64,000 nucleotides of DNA. Source: Anaspis maculata. Lineage: Eukaryota; Arthropoda; Insecta; Coleoptera; Scraptiidae. The DNA is taken from NCBI GenBank assembly GCA_949128115.1, contig OX421964.1:38928177-38992176 (forward strand). The letters run 5' to 3'. A program made the translations under genes and the position numbers. Shown here piece after piece: positions 13,263 to 24,460 of the stretch (positions are counted from its first letter, which is position 1; each line of letters begins with the position of its first letter). The notes below the pieces were generated by a model, which worked only from the letters and a program-made list of their open reading frames with translations, was not told the origin of the DNA and did no database searches.

Positions 13263-13421
13263 CTAGTAGTGAAAAATAGTATATTATATACCAAGGTTGA
13301 GAAAGTATTATTATAGCTGAAGCGCCAGTTTAGATCCCGAAGCGCAGCTGAGGGATATAAGGCGCTGAAGCTATAATAATTTTCTCGACCGTGGTTTATA
13401 TAGTATTTTTTTTACTACTAG
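13263..13421. repeat. Hairpin element C
   Basis: Terminal inverted repeats CTAGTAGTGAAAAATA and its mirror ending TTTACTACTAG. The left arm matches element B over more than 30 bp. Inner stems include GAAGCGCC and GGCGCTGAAG, and AGCTATAATA against TATTATAGCT. The tip is GATCCCGAAGCGCAGCTGAG (about 13333). Confidence 0.8.
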
Positions 13422-13471
13422 AAAATCGCTATTCTAATACAGGAGCAGGTTAATAATGACGCACTTCACGG

Positions 13472-13628
13472 CTAGTAGTAAAAATAGTTATTTATGTAGT
13501 AAGAGCGTAAAGCGACTGTTTTAGGCCCGACGTATGTAAGTTGTGCCCGAGCATAGCGAGGGCACATTCAGACAGAGGGCCTAAAACAGGCTTTACGCTT
13601 GAGCTGCATACAACGTTTTTTACACGAC
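13472..13628. repeat. Hairpin element D
   Basis: Begins CTAGTAGTAAAAATA like element C, but the stem differs: GTAAAGCGACTGTTTTAGGCC faces GGCCTAAAACAGGCTTTACG-like sequence. The tip is TGCCCGAGCATAGCGAGGGC (13544-13563). It lies 50 bp after element C, and both are preceded by an ACTTCACRGCTAGTAGT sequence, so C and D are neighbours in a small cluster. Confidence 0.75.
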
Positions 13629-14424
13629 CCATTATTTTTTTGAACTTGATTTTGAACCATAAAAGCCAAAAAACTAAAAAGCGATTATAGATCGATCTAG
13701 TTAGCAATGACATTATGGGCACCTATGATTTTGTTTTTACTTGTCATTTAATAATTATCACTAGTGTCAGTGTCTTTTTTATTGAAAAGCACCCAGCAAG
13801 AATTTTCGTTTTTGAGGCGCTGCACTCCTCCCGCCGATGGCGATGGCTTCTCGAGTCACACTTGATCTTCTGCCAGAGAAGTCCAAAAAAAATACATGAG
13901 AACGTAGGTATATCTATACTTAGCTGAAAAATCCAAGGTGGTGAAGCCTTCTACTTTGTGGTCCGTGTTTTCCATGCTGAAGACAACCCTTTCAGTTAAG
14001 GACGACACGGATTTTACCGCAAAGTTACAGCCTACTTAAAGAGACAGGCAGACGAATACCTACAAACCAAAATATTCATTCGGCTACACGTTTTATGATG
14101 GCAACCACGGCTTCGGGCCTGAAATCGCGCTCTTGTATCGAAAACGGCTATTCAAATTTAGTATTCGCCTGCCCCCTCAAGAAAACTGAGCACGGACCTC
14201 AGAAATAGGAATCCGGCCAGAGCCGTCAACGCACATAACCTCACTTTTGGAGTTTCGAATATGTGTATTTTCAAAGCAAACAATTCAACGAGAAGCTTAA
14301 TAAGTGAAACCATACACCCTTCCCCGCCTTTGGGGGTGTCCCAAATGCCTCTGAGCTGTGCATTTCAACAAATTTATTAGTTTGTGACATTTAATAATAA
14401 TTACCGGCATTTGTTTTTTGACGC

Positions 14425-14545
14425 TTAAAAAACTAAGGCCCGAGGGCGTAAAAGTAAAAATTTTACGCCCTCGGGCTAAATGAGCCACTTTACGCCTGAA
14501 AATGAGGGTAAAAAGGCTCTCTTTACACCCGGTCGTGTAAAAAAA
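14425..14545. repeat. Hairpin element E
   Basis: Contains a perfect 16-bp stem, GCCCGAGGGCGTAAAA (14438-14453) against TTTTACGCCCTCGGGC (14461-14476), with a 7-base loop. The flanking sequence continues with TTTACGCC/TTTACAC motifs and ends near GGTCGTGTAAAAAA, a match to the ACACGACC end of element D. Confidence 0.7.
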
Positions 14546-16114
14546 GAGTTTAGTACTGACTTACCGCTTCCACCACTTGCCTCCTGAACATGTTAGTTCC
14601 TGTAATGGTTCCACTTCCTGACGCTGGAACCCGATTATTACTTTCCTCTCGTCATTATTTCCTGGTTCCACTGAAAAGTTCACGCAGTCTTAAGGCTAAA
14701 GGGGACGATAAAATAATGTGTTTCTGAGACGCGAGATGGCGCGGAAACTAGTAACATTCTCAAAATTAACTTAATGGACCGATTTTGAAAATTCAAACGT
14801 TATTATATCAAGATTATATAACTATTTGATGCTGTAGTCAAAAATTATTTTTTTTCATATTTTTTGGAAAAATTTTTTGGATTTTTCCAAATTTTCAATT
14901 TTTTTTTTTAAATTTAAGGTAGTCATTTTATCCTCTGATGAATATTGTATATTAATCTTTTTTCAAAATTTAAATATCATGAATAGTATTGACCGAAATC
15001 AATTTTGAATATTTCCCTTTGAAGTTCACCGCGTGCCGCCCGCCGCCACCTGCAAGCGGTTTCTGTCCTGTATCATCATACAATTATTATAGTCCGCGAG
15101 AAAAAAGAGCTCTGTCGTAATTGCAGAATTAATGCCTGGACTGTATGTCTCCAGTCCCGTAGAAAATCTCAACAGTGTAACAAGCAACTGGGCAATACCG
15201 AATCGGTTACTTTTTCAATTTAATTATTAATATCTTCTTCACTCGATATAATTGGGATGTTCTCCAGAAATAAATAAGTAAGATGAGTGAAAAACTACTA
15301 TAAAGAAAAGTACAGTAGGAGGCTTTATTTTGTTTTCTGTTTCATGCACAAAATGTTTATAACGAGAGATGGAAAACGCTATCCGTCAAGTTGGCCTGTG
15401 AATCAAAAAGTAACAGTCACAGAGATAGGAAACTGCAGCTCACAAAATGACTAAAACTAATTTTTGTTGAAATCAAATTCTTGAAACATTCGAAAATTCA
15501 AAAAAAAAGTTCACTCATATACCAACGGTGTCTGTCGCCCATTAGGAGCAGCCAATTTCATTCTTTGATTCTAATGAAAATTTAGAACAGGCATTAAACC
15601 CAATAACTGGAAGCTATGGGAAGATACAGGTGGTCGATCCTAGCGTAATCATCTCATAGCGGCCTTACCGTTCAAGATAAAAAAAAACGAAATAGTGCTA
15701 TTCTGTGAAAAATAACATTCCATAAACTCTCTGTTATGTAAAAATTCGTGTCGGCAATTGGCTGTTGCCTGGGTGATACAACGTAACAGAGCCTTTATGG
15801 AACGTAATTTTTTAGAAAATCGCACCATAAGAAAAAAGTTGTATGGTTTGATTAGAGCTGAACATAACGAAATAAAGTTAAATTATGAGGCCTGTTTGTG
15901 GACCCGACCCATGGATATCTTGCGGAATCGCCAGACGGGGCTTCTTCCTCATCAGAATGGTACTATCATCAAGGTGAAATGTCCTAAGTCGGCAAAACAA
16001 AAGACCATACAGGAAACCATACAGACCAATCCACAATTTTGTTTGGAGAGAAATTCTCAGCTTAAACGGACACACATTCACTATTTCCAAGTACAAGGAT
16101 CGAGGGGCCAACCA
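14546..16114. other. No gene; partial copy of the 42-44 kb palindrome end
   Basis: Mostly unremarkable AT-rich DNA. At about 15625-15690 and 15823-15893 it carries two blocks homologous to the end of the palindrome at 42118-43980 (shared TAGCGTAAT, CATAGCGG, CGTTCAAGATA and TATGGTTTGAT). About 130 bp of unrelated sequence separates the blocks. The 134-codon frame at 15758-16162 runs across this junction and is not recognisable as a protein. Confidence 0.55.
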
Positions 16115-16312
16115 CTCCGGGAATACCTGTACAAAATGTTAAGAATACTTAGGGAATACTAGGGAATACTTGGAGAATACTAGGAAATATATGGAAATAC
16201 CGGGAATATTCGGGAATACTCCGGAAATACCTGAGAATACATGGGAATACTCGAGAATATGTGGGAATATCAGGAAATATCTAGGAATACCTAGGAAATA
16301 CTGTATCAGAAA
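16115..16312. repeat. GGGAATAC minisatellite, copy 1
   Basis: About 18 degenerate repeats of a 10-11 bp unit close to GGGAATACTN. The same array recurs at 19200-19400 in the same orientation. The flanking sequence CGAGGGGCCAACCACT (about 16103) reappears inverted near 19416. Confidence 0.85.
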
Positions 16313-16674
16313 ACCTCACCAGAGATCGGGAAACGAGCCGTTTCCATCTGTTATGGAAAAAATATCGGCGTTCGAAAGAGAAACGAGACAGAGAGAACAA
16401 CACAGTTCGAGGGTGAAAGAATCGGTGCTGTGAATTTCTGGAGAAAAGCGGTCATAAAGGGAAAGGTAGACAAAATTGTCATACATTGTTCAACTATTGC
16501 TTCTCCTGCATGCGTAAAATAGTAGTAATACTTATACGAGAATTTTCATAGAATTAACAGCTTATTTTGATCTTGTTCACCTAATCTAAACAAGTGAATA
16601 TCCCCTCACGTGCGTGAGTCGCAATAGCGCATTTTCTTAGTGCAGATCTGTTATGTATTGAAATGAAGTCCAGT

Positions 16675-17255
16675 TTGAGAATAAGAATGTTCGTACGAGA
16701 CAAGAGTAAGTTTCACGTTTCATTACAATCGTTTCACTAATAAGAAATTTCAGTGTGATGACCAAGATGGCGGCGGAATCATGATGGAATTCAGTTTGAA
16801 AATAAGAATGATCATACAAGACGAGGGTGAGTTCCAAGTTTCATGCAAATTGTTCCGCTAATGAGAAACTTCAATATGGCGGCGGAATCATGAACCTCAA
16901 CTTGAAAATAAGAATGTTAATACGAGACAAGAATGACAAGACTAAGCTCGAAGTTTCATCACAATCGTTCGACTAATAAGAGATTCCAATATGGCGGCCA
17001 AGATGGCGGCGGAATCATGAAATTCAGCTTTAAAATAAGCATGATAACACGTGACAAGGATAAGTTCAAAGTTTCACGAAAATCGTTCCACTAATAAGAA
17101 ATTTCAATATGACGGCGGAATCATGGAACTCAGTTTATTGAAAATAAGAATGATCATACGAGGCAAGGTCAAGGTTAAAGTTTCATGAAAATCATTCTAC
17201 TAATGAGAAATTTCAATATGGCGGCCAAGATGGCGGCGGAATCTTGAAATCCAAT
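16675..17255. repeat. Tandem array, about 105-128 bp unit, five copies
   Basis: Units begin near 16677, 16799, 16904, 17032 and 17140. Each runs AAATAAGAATG - YATACGAGACAAG - AGTTTCATSAAAATCGTTCC - CTAATRAGAAATTTCAATATGG - GGCGGCGGAATC. Unit length differences come mainly from presence or absence of a GGCCAAGATGGC insert. Confidence 0.88.
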
Positions 17256-17257
17256 CT

Positions 17258-17520
17258 ACACCCAATGGCCACGCTGGAAGACCTAAGCTATCCATCGGCA
17301 AAAGTTTCAGGGTTCTAGCTTCATACCCCGAGGAGTAGTTCAGCTTCTTAGAAGTGCAAAGGAAATCTTTGTTTTTTGATGATAATAATAATGATAACTT
17401 TGTATGGATAAAAAAAAGTCCACTGGCCACCCTTCCTTGGGGACATTTATAGCTATCCATCAGAAAAGATTCCAAGGCTCTAGCTTCATTCCCCGAAAAG
17501 GAGTAGGTACAAACTTCTTA
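17258..17520. repeat. Second repeated module, two direct copies
   Basis: Copies at about 17262-17345 and 17425-17515 share the order GGCCAC-CTATCCATC-TCTAGCTTCAT-CCCCG-AGGAGTAG. An inverted third copy lies at about 18075-18155. A GACA microsatellite follows the second copy. Confidence 0.75.
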
Positions 17521-17624
17521 ATTTCTACACGGACAGACAGACAGACAAACCGGCCATGTAAGCGTCATTGCGAAAGCGAAAATGCGCTAAGGTACCTGTG
17601 TGGCGAAGTATATGGCATAATAAA

Positions 17625-18175
17625 CAAGTGAATATCCCCTCCCGTGCGTGAGTTGCAATAGCGCATTTTCTTAGGGCAGATCTGCCATTGATGAAAGTCA
17701 AGGTTGAAAATAAGAATGTTCATACGAAACAAGAGTAAGTTTCATGTCAATCGTCCACTAAATAAATAAGAGATTTCAATATGGCGGCCAAGATGGCGGC
17801 GGAATCATGAAATTCAGTGGAACGATTAGTGAAACGATTTTCATGGAACTTTGAACTCACCCTTGGCCCTTGGCCTTGTACATATGTTCAATCTTATTTA
17901 CAAACTGGATCCCATGATTCCGCCGCCATATTGAAATGTCTTATTGGAACGATCTTCATTAAGCTTGGAACTTCCCTTGTCTCGTATGTTCAATCTTATT
18001 TTTGGCGCATTGTCTTAAGAAAATGAGGCTGATATGGCCGGTCTGTCTGTCTGTCCATCTGTCCGTGTACAAATTAAGACGTTGTACTCCTCCTCGGGGA
18101 ATCAAGCTAGGGCCTTGGAACTTTTTATGATGGATAGCCAAGGGTGGCCAATGGGCATTCTGAAACTTGGACACT
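17625..18175. repeat. Partial duplicate of the array with head-to-head inversion
   Basis: CAAGTGAATATCCCCTC at 17625 repeats the sequence at 16591, about 1034 bp earlier. A sixth array unit follows in direct orientation (17704-17818), then two inverted units (17819-18005), an inverted microsatellite and an inverted module (to 18155). The block is therefore a duplicated array folded back on itself. Confidence 0.8.
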
Positions 18176-18384
18176 TATCTCTCAAAATTTGTTACAACTA
18201 GTACCTAACACCCTGTATTACAGGGTGAGTAAATAGTAAGGGATCGGAACACTACGTTTCACCCGTTCAAGATTGAAATATGATTCAAACGCCTATCCAC
18301 ATCGTTTTTCATTCTGCGTCGGCCGCGTCACTCAAAAAAATTCAATTATACAGGGTGAGGTGAGTCATATAGTTCAGGTAAAGT

Positions 18385-18510
18385 TGCGGCCTTAAAAAAG
18401 TTTACACTGACGGCGATCGAGTGGCCATGCCAATTCAATTTTGACGTAATTTTGAATGAGCATGGCCACACGATTGTCATCGGTGTAAACTTTCATGAGG
18501 CCGCAACTGT
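18385..18510. repeat. Hairpin, about 50-bp arms
   Basis: The left arm (GTTGCGGCCTTAAAAAAGTTT..., 18384-18435) mirrors the right arm (...AAACTTTCATGAGGCCGCAAC, to 18509). The loop is about 25 bp. It is preceded by TACAGGGTGAGG at 18351, one of the solo copies of the boundary motif found in the large palindromes. Confidence 0.8.
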
Positions 18511-19199
18511 ACCTATAAGTATGTCAACTTTTTTTTTCAAATTGGACATCCTATATTCTATCGCATATTATTAGCCTTTAAAGGCTAATACTATACAATA
18601 CTAATAGGTTCAGGGCGGTATGAAATGCTTAATGTTTGACGTTTAGGTGTGGCGTTACCGTCTTGAAATTTGGAATACATTGAGAAAAATGACATCTCCA
18701 TCCACATGGCATAATAAGGTTTGGCGGTGATGTACGTAAAATTGTTTATTCAAGAAAGTCGTAACTTCATTTATTAAAATGGCACCCCCTGTACTTTTTG
18801 ACATGATTGGATCTGTCTGTGGTCTGGCTACATTTTTCATAAGGGATGTCCCTCGGGATGTCCTATACCTAAAATGCATTTTTTTTTTAAATATTGGACA
18901 TTTTTTGAGGAAAATAGTTTTTCACACCCTGTACTGTATCTAAAGCCAAACCTTATTAAATCAGGCAGGTAAAGCTGTCATTTTTTTTCGTGATGGTACC
19001 TATACATTTTTATGACGTTTTGATGCGGCGTTGCCAAACAGATTTTTCTTTAGATTTCAACGCATGACTAATATTAGTATTTACTAAAAAAGAATCTCAC
19101 TGCTAAGTTTTATACTTATAAGGTTATTTAATAACGTTATAAACCGCGAGGGTGTGTCAATTTAAAGTTTTTAGGCCTTTAACTGGCCTAATATTTCAA
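18511..19199. other. No gene seen
   Basis: AT-rich sequence without a recognisable gene. A few fragments such as CACCCTGTACTGTAT near 18925 resemble the boundary motif of the palindromes and may be element debris. Confidence 0.5.
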
Positions 19200-19400
19200 T
19201 TTGGGTGCATAGGAAATACTTTGGGAATACCTGAAAATACTTGGAAATTTTAGGAAATACTGGGGAATACAAGGAAATACTGAGGAATACATGGAAATAC
19301 TTGGGAATATCAAGAAATATTGGAGAATACTTGGGAAATAATAGGGAATACGAGGAAATGCAGGAATAGGTCGGAAATACATGGTATTCCCGGAATACCT
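19200..19400. repeat. GGGAATAC minisatellite, copy 2
   Basis: About 17 degenerate 10-11 bp units like those at 16115-16312. Near its right edge is GGTATTCCCGGAATACC, an almost perfect small palindrome, then GAGTGGTTCGCCCCTCG, which is the inverted counterpart of the flank of copy 1. Confidence 0.85.
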
Positions 19401-21554
19401 GTACAAATTTTCATGAGTGGTTCGCCCCTCGACAAGGATATATTGGACTGACAAAATAAAAAAATAAAATTGATTGACTTCTATATCAAAATTTTACTGC
19501 CTGAGATCATCGATTTGCGGGCTTGTAGGAGCCCATTCCCATGCCCATTCAAGATAGTTGAAATGCCATGACTTTTTTCGACACTCAAATGCGTATCGTA
19601 CCACGCACTTTCAACAAAAATCAAATGAGCCGAGGTCATTCACGAAGATAACCACACAGACAGCCAGACACACAAACAAACAAGAGAGATATCCACACAG
19701 GACTCAAACGGACGGACAGACAGACAAACAGACTTCAGACGGAGTAGGACTAGTAGTAGTAGTTCTTTGCGGTTTTGTTATTTACTTCCAGTGTATAAAG
19801 TTTCAAATACATATACACATTTGTGCAGCCTATTGTTTTGCAATTGCAATTTGACTTTACAATGTTTGTCCCTTTATAATCAGATATAAGTATGTTGGAG
19901 TATGAGTATGTTGAAGTATCAGTATATTGTAGATCTAGATAGTGTGATCACGTGAGAGGAATAATCAATTTGGACAAAAATCACAATTTCAAAAATCGTA
20001 GCAACGGAATATATCGGCGTAATACCACGATGTTGTGAATCTTTACTACTGCTATTCACATCGCCTATTTCTCAGAAAACATCATAACACCATGTGTGCA
20101 GAAAGTGATCACTACCTATATCATGAATGATTCATCGCGGAGAACAGCTGCAGCGGGCGGCAAATAACAAGGTGAGATTTTCAAAATGTGTTTCGGAGGG
20201 CACCATTCATGCTACAGAAATTCTAAAAACAGATTAATGTTTGATATTTTCAGTACTTCAAAATGACTACCTGTGATTTTAGAAAAAATCAAAATTATTT
20301 TGTAAAATTGAAAAAGAAAATTGAAAAATCTTTGTGGAATTTTTTTTTTGACTAGTGCATCAAATAGAATTAAAATCTGAGTATAACCCTTTTTTTGAAT
20401 CCAAAATCGGACCGATAGTTTTCTCAAAAACATTTTATTACTTTTAATGTATTTTCTCTCTGTCGCACACTTGGTACTCAATTTCAGTCCCCTTTAGCCT
20501 TAAAGCCGAGGTTAAAGCTATAATATGCTGTCCAATAGATTTCATTCTGGCCACTGCTTGTTGTTTGAGAACCACGGAAAATTTATAAAATACCTAGGAG
20601 AAAATGCCTATTCAGGAATCAGGTCATTTCTTCGTTCTGTTTTGTTAAACTGATCAAAACAAATTGCACTAGCAGTGTGTCTGTTCAACTGTTGAAACTT
20701 TTAGCAAAAACTATCTAGATGGACTAGATGGGTAGGTGATTGATGTCAGGAGATTAGACAAGTAGATGGGTAGGTACCTACCTGCTAAAATCTAAACGGC
20801 CTGCATCTGCCTCTGCCAGCTGGGTTCAGATATAGCCTAACCCTAAACTATTTAGGTTATAGGCTCTCTGGTTCAGGTTTCATAACATTATTTCATGATT
20901 TCACATAGGTACAGGCGTTGAGTACAGGTCTAATACTAGAGGGGTTCCAGAAAACATCAATTTTACAAGTTCGCACTATCGCACCCGGGACCTGGGAACA
21001 CTTCACCTTTTCGCCACGTGTCTCGAGAAGTCGAGAAATGCCTATGAAATATTCACACCAGAACATCACAACACTCGACACAACTCCCGAGTCGCAAGCA
21101 GAGGGTCGCAAGATATGCCACAAGCACCGAAGCAACTGGCAACACCCAGATCACATAAACCGACGCGACCATGCAACGATTGACATCATTTGCCTCCAAT
21201 ACCAACACCGTGTACTGGTAAACACTCACACTACGAGTTGATACCGAATACCGAATACTCGAAAGTCAAGACTCGAATAGCCGACGCGACCACCGACCGA
21301 CCATCATCTGTCATCCAACCAAAACCTACCCAAACCACCAGTGGCGTAGCTATCAGTGATCAAGGCAAGGCACTGCCTCAGGGCCCCAAAGCTCAAGGGG
21401 GCCCTTCGGGGTCGATAACCCTAAAAAAATTTCCACAAAATTTAAAAACTGTTCCGTTATAAAGTAATCAAAACTAACGGTGCCCCACTTTTGTCGTAGC
21501 ATATTGAAATGAAATTAATAAGTGAAGAAAAGTTTGTACTTTTCCTACAGAAAG
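19401..21554. other. No gene seen
   Basis: Contains a GACA microsatellite near 19710, TAGGTACCTACC-type tracts near 20765 and a frame at 20918-21241 (107 codons) that I cannot assign. Near 21342 an AGTGGCGTAGCTA sequence followed by GGGGGCCC resembles the end of a common class of short non-autonomous DNA elements. A similar AGTGGCGTAACTAGAGG end with its own mirror lies at 60399-60562. Confidence 0.45.
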
Positions 21555-22620
21555 TTATCTAAACTGCGCAACAAATATGTTGTCGCGAGGGAAAAATTGG
21601 TCCGAGTTTGGACCCCAATAACTTTTGAATGACACAAACCATTTTGATTCTATTTTGACGGTTAGTGAGATCAGTCTTTTCGTTATTCACCTTCAGGAGG
21701 TGAAGATCTGGAAGCTCCATGTAAAATATCTACAGGGTGGAATGTAAAACAGTATAAAATTTTAGCAAATTAAACGGACCCCCATTTTCAGAATAATTTT
21801 TCTTCTAAAATGCAAATGGAAGGATTATAAAGCGTTACGTTTTAGCTAGCGTCCAGTTTCGAAATTTTTGAAATCGGAAGTCCAGTTCTGACTTTATGAT
21901 TTTTTTCTCTTGGAAGATGCTGATTCATCCTATCGGTACAAAGAAGACTATGTTACTCTGATGATGGGAGGTTGCAATTCACGAATATTGTTGCTTAAAC
22001 GGTTCTCAGCAACTCAACTCGCAGACCATCTGAAATACCTTGATCCAGGCTTCAAAAAAGGGGGCCATTCAAAATGGGCGACACAGGTGTTTTTCTTAAA
22101 AATTGAATTGGATCAGATTTTCACAACTGAAACAAGCTTACTTTGTGATTTTGACCCAACCGAACTTGATGCTGATGGTCAATTTTAGTTTTTGATGATG
22201 ACAGGCTCCCTAGGCTAACATAGTCTTTCTTGTAGCGATAGGATAAATCAGCATCCTCCAAGAAAAAAAAAATAATGAAGTCAGAACCAGAGTTCCGATT
22301 CCAAAAATTCCAAAACTGGGCGCAAGCCAAAACATCACGCTTTATGATCTTTTCATTTGCATTTGAAAAAAAAAATTCTGAAAATGGGAGTCCGTTCAAT
22401 TTGCTAAAAGTTTGCACTGTTTTACATTTCACCCTGTAAATATTTTACGTAAAGCTTCCTGATCTTCACCTCCTGAAGGTGAATAACGGAAAGACTGATC
22501 TCACTAACCGTGAAAACAAAATGGGAATGGTTTGTGTCGTTCAGAAGTTATTGTCGTCCAAAGTCGGACCAATTTTTCCCTTGCGACAACATATTTGTTG
22601 CGCAGTTTATTTCCATAACA
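21555..22620. repeat. Concentric palindrome, 1.05 kb
   Basis: Arms (about 21555-21990 and 22190-22620) are reverse complements. Outer landmarks AAACTGCGCA (21561) and its mirror ending at 22608 sum to 44169. The inner mirrored pair TACAGGGTGG (21731) and its complement ending 22437 sum to 44168, so both pairs share one axis. The sequence is homologous to the palindrome at 35782-36837. The 92-codon frame near the centre is not a recognisable protein. Confidence 0.85.
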
Positions 22621-22867
22621 ACAATGCCATTTAAATGATCATACCACCTGCAAATGTCAGTTTCAACAATGCATAAACTTCAGTTTTCACAATTTTCCTC
22701 ACACATATCGCTGTACTAGAATGATAGTAAGACAACTTGAAAAACATAGTTTCGAGTAATCGCAACTTAAACATTTCAGAAGAACAAAGAACACCCTTCT
22801 TCTCAATATTTCAAAAATTTCTTGAATTTCCAGATGTATTATATCGCCCCTGATCGACCTGTGAGGG

Positions 22868-23032
22868 ATTCATTAAGTAGTTTGCGATTTCACGCAACGT
22901 ACGACGCAACGCAACGTAGAACGTGAAAATTCACCTGTAACTAAGGAATTCCAAATAACAAACTCGTCTATTTTCACGTTGAAAGTTACGTTACGTCGTA
23001 CGGACGTATTGCCGCAAACTCCCCATTATGAA
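22868..23032. repeat. Hairpin inside the TIR element
   Basis: Arms of about 50 bp: GTTTGCGATTTCACGCAACG (22880) pairs with sequence ending GCCGCAAACT (23020), with a loop of about 40 bp. The arms are rich in ACG trinucleotides. Confidence 0.7.
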
Positions 23033-23637
23033 ATAACGTTTACTTAATGAGAAAAAAATCAAAAAGTGAACATATCCTTGTATATCACTAGAAATAATAG
23101 TTCTGTTGGAAGTTGTCCGTTTTTTTATGTAAGTTATCCTACTATTTGTCAGGAATTCGTAGATTGATTTTAATTTTTTTTCAAGTTGTCCGAGTATTGC
23201 ACAGTAAGCACAGCCTGGTTCAACATATTTTTTATAGTTATCTTAAAGTATTGTATGATATGGAATAAGCCCAATAGTTTTTAGCTGTCATCTGACAAAT
23301 AGAAGTGTCACTATCAGAAACTGAAAATTCATTTGAAAGTCCTCGAAAAACTGTATTTAGAACAGTAGATAGTGTTTTACTAGGTAACTGTCATCTGTCA
23401 AATATTGAAGAATATCTAAGTTCATAACTTTGTCATTTAATTATTCAGATTGTTTATCAAACTTTTCATCCTGTAAACCGATTTTTTACGATTTCTTTCA
23501 CTTTTAGCAGTCTTTGCCATAGCTATGACCAATATACGTCTGCCTCTGCATCTCTCCATCGTTTTGGTTTTTGTTTTATCACAAAAACCGTTCAGTTTTG
23601 CCCAACACAAACTGAGCTGTGGATAACGGAATCATGG

Positions 23638-23804
23638 CAATGTACGATCGCGCGCAAAATAAACGGAGACAGTGTTTCGCGCGGAGTGTACTGATTTAAT
23701 GAATTTTAGCCCTCTTGTCACTGTGACACCAAGCCAAAATTCGTGAAATCGGTACACTCCGCGGAAACACTGTCTCCGTTTATTTTGCGCGCGATCGTAC
23801 ATTG
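23638..23804. repeat. Near-perfect 167-bp palindrome
   Basis: The first 54 bases (from CAATGTACGATCGCGCGCAA) and the last 53 are almost exact reverse complements. The palindrome continues through the middle to an axis in GTCACTGTGAC near 23721. GC content is higher than the surroundings. The very low arm divergence suggests a young insertion within the TIR element. Confidence 0.88.
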
Positions 23805-24460
23805 GAGATAAGCAGATAAGTTAAAATTATCAAGTCATTTCAAACAATTCACGGAACATTTCTGGTCAAATAGTGGAACAACTTAGAGAAAAAAAAGATA
23901 TTTTACAAACGCATGAGGGTATGTTTTGTGCAATAGTGAGTTAAAATGAAATATCTGAAGACTTTTATTGAATCAGTTGGTTCTTTGGTATAAGAGTGAG
24001 ATATCTTCCACGGTAAAATACCGAGAAAACATGAAAAACAAGGACAACTTGAAATTTTCAAATCAGATTTGTTGTAAAATTGGGACATATCAAAACGAGT
24101 ATTAAAATGTCTTCGTATATTATACCAGAGGGCAAGATCAAATTCGATCCTCGATTCGATCTATTTCTCAGTAGAAGAAATAGGACATTTCGAGATGTTC
24201 GAGTATTAGACCAGAACTGTTTAAAAAACAGATAATCATAACAGTGAGATATTCATTTTTAATGTACTTCCATGATGATTTTGAGTAAATCGATTTTTTT
24301 ACCAGGTAGAGTATAGCTTGGAGCTACAGATTTTGAATTAATCCGAAAATCGAAAATTTGAAGTTATCTTACTATCATTCCAGCACAGCGATATGTTCGC
24401 GACTGCCGCATGAATATGCTGAAACGGGCGGGATATTCAAAATGTGCAGAGCGCCTATAC

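Larger units (their letters stand above)
22708..24392. mobile_element. TIR DNA element without recognisable transposase
   Basis: About 1.68 kb bounded by terminal inverted repeats of about 28-31 bp (left TCGCTGTACTAGAATGATAG, right the complement of TCGCTGTGCTGGAATGATAG), flanked by TA or ATA on both sides. The paralogous unoccupied site at about 33358-33372 shows that this is the inserted segment. A TA duplication would fit the Tc1/mariner superfamily, but no DDE transposase frame is visible, so it is non-autonomous or decayed. It contains two smaller hairpins (22868-23032 and 23638-23804). Confidence 0.7.
22642..24460. repeat. Dispersed repeat interrupted by an insertion
   Basis: Two flanks (22642-22708 and 24391-24460) together reconstitute, in opposite orientation, the uninterrupted repeat at 33290-33432. 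The left flank ends CCTCACACATA and the right flank begins TATGTTCGCGACTGCCG. The uninterrupted copy (reverse strand) reads CCTCACACATAATGTTCGCG. Confidence 0.8.

Noticed and set aside
15758..16162. A 134-codon open frame
   Set aside because: It spans a junction between repeat fragments and runs into the GGGAATAC minisatellite; its sequence resembles no known protein.
16115..17255. Regular repeats considered as a CRISPR array
   Set aside because: Units are degenerate, lack unique spacers, and the genome is eukaryotic; these are minisatellites.
20918..21462. Overlapping 107- and 90-codon frames
   Set aside because: Thr/Ser/Pro-rich chance frames in a GC-richer patch, with no recognisable features and overlapping a short repeat end.
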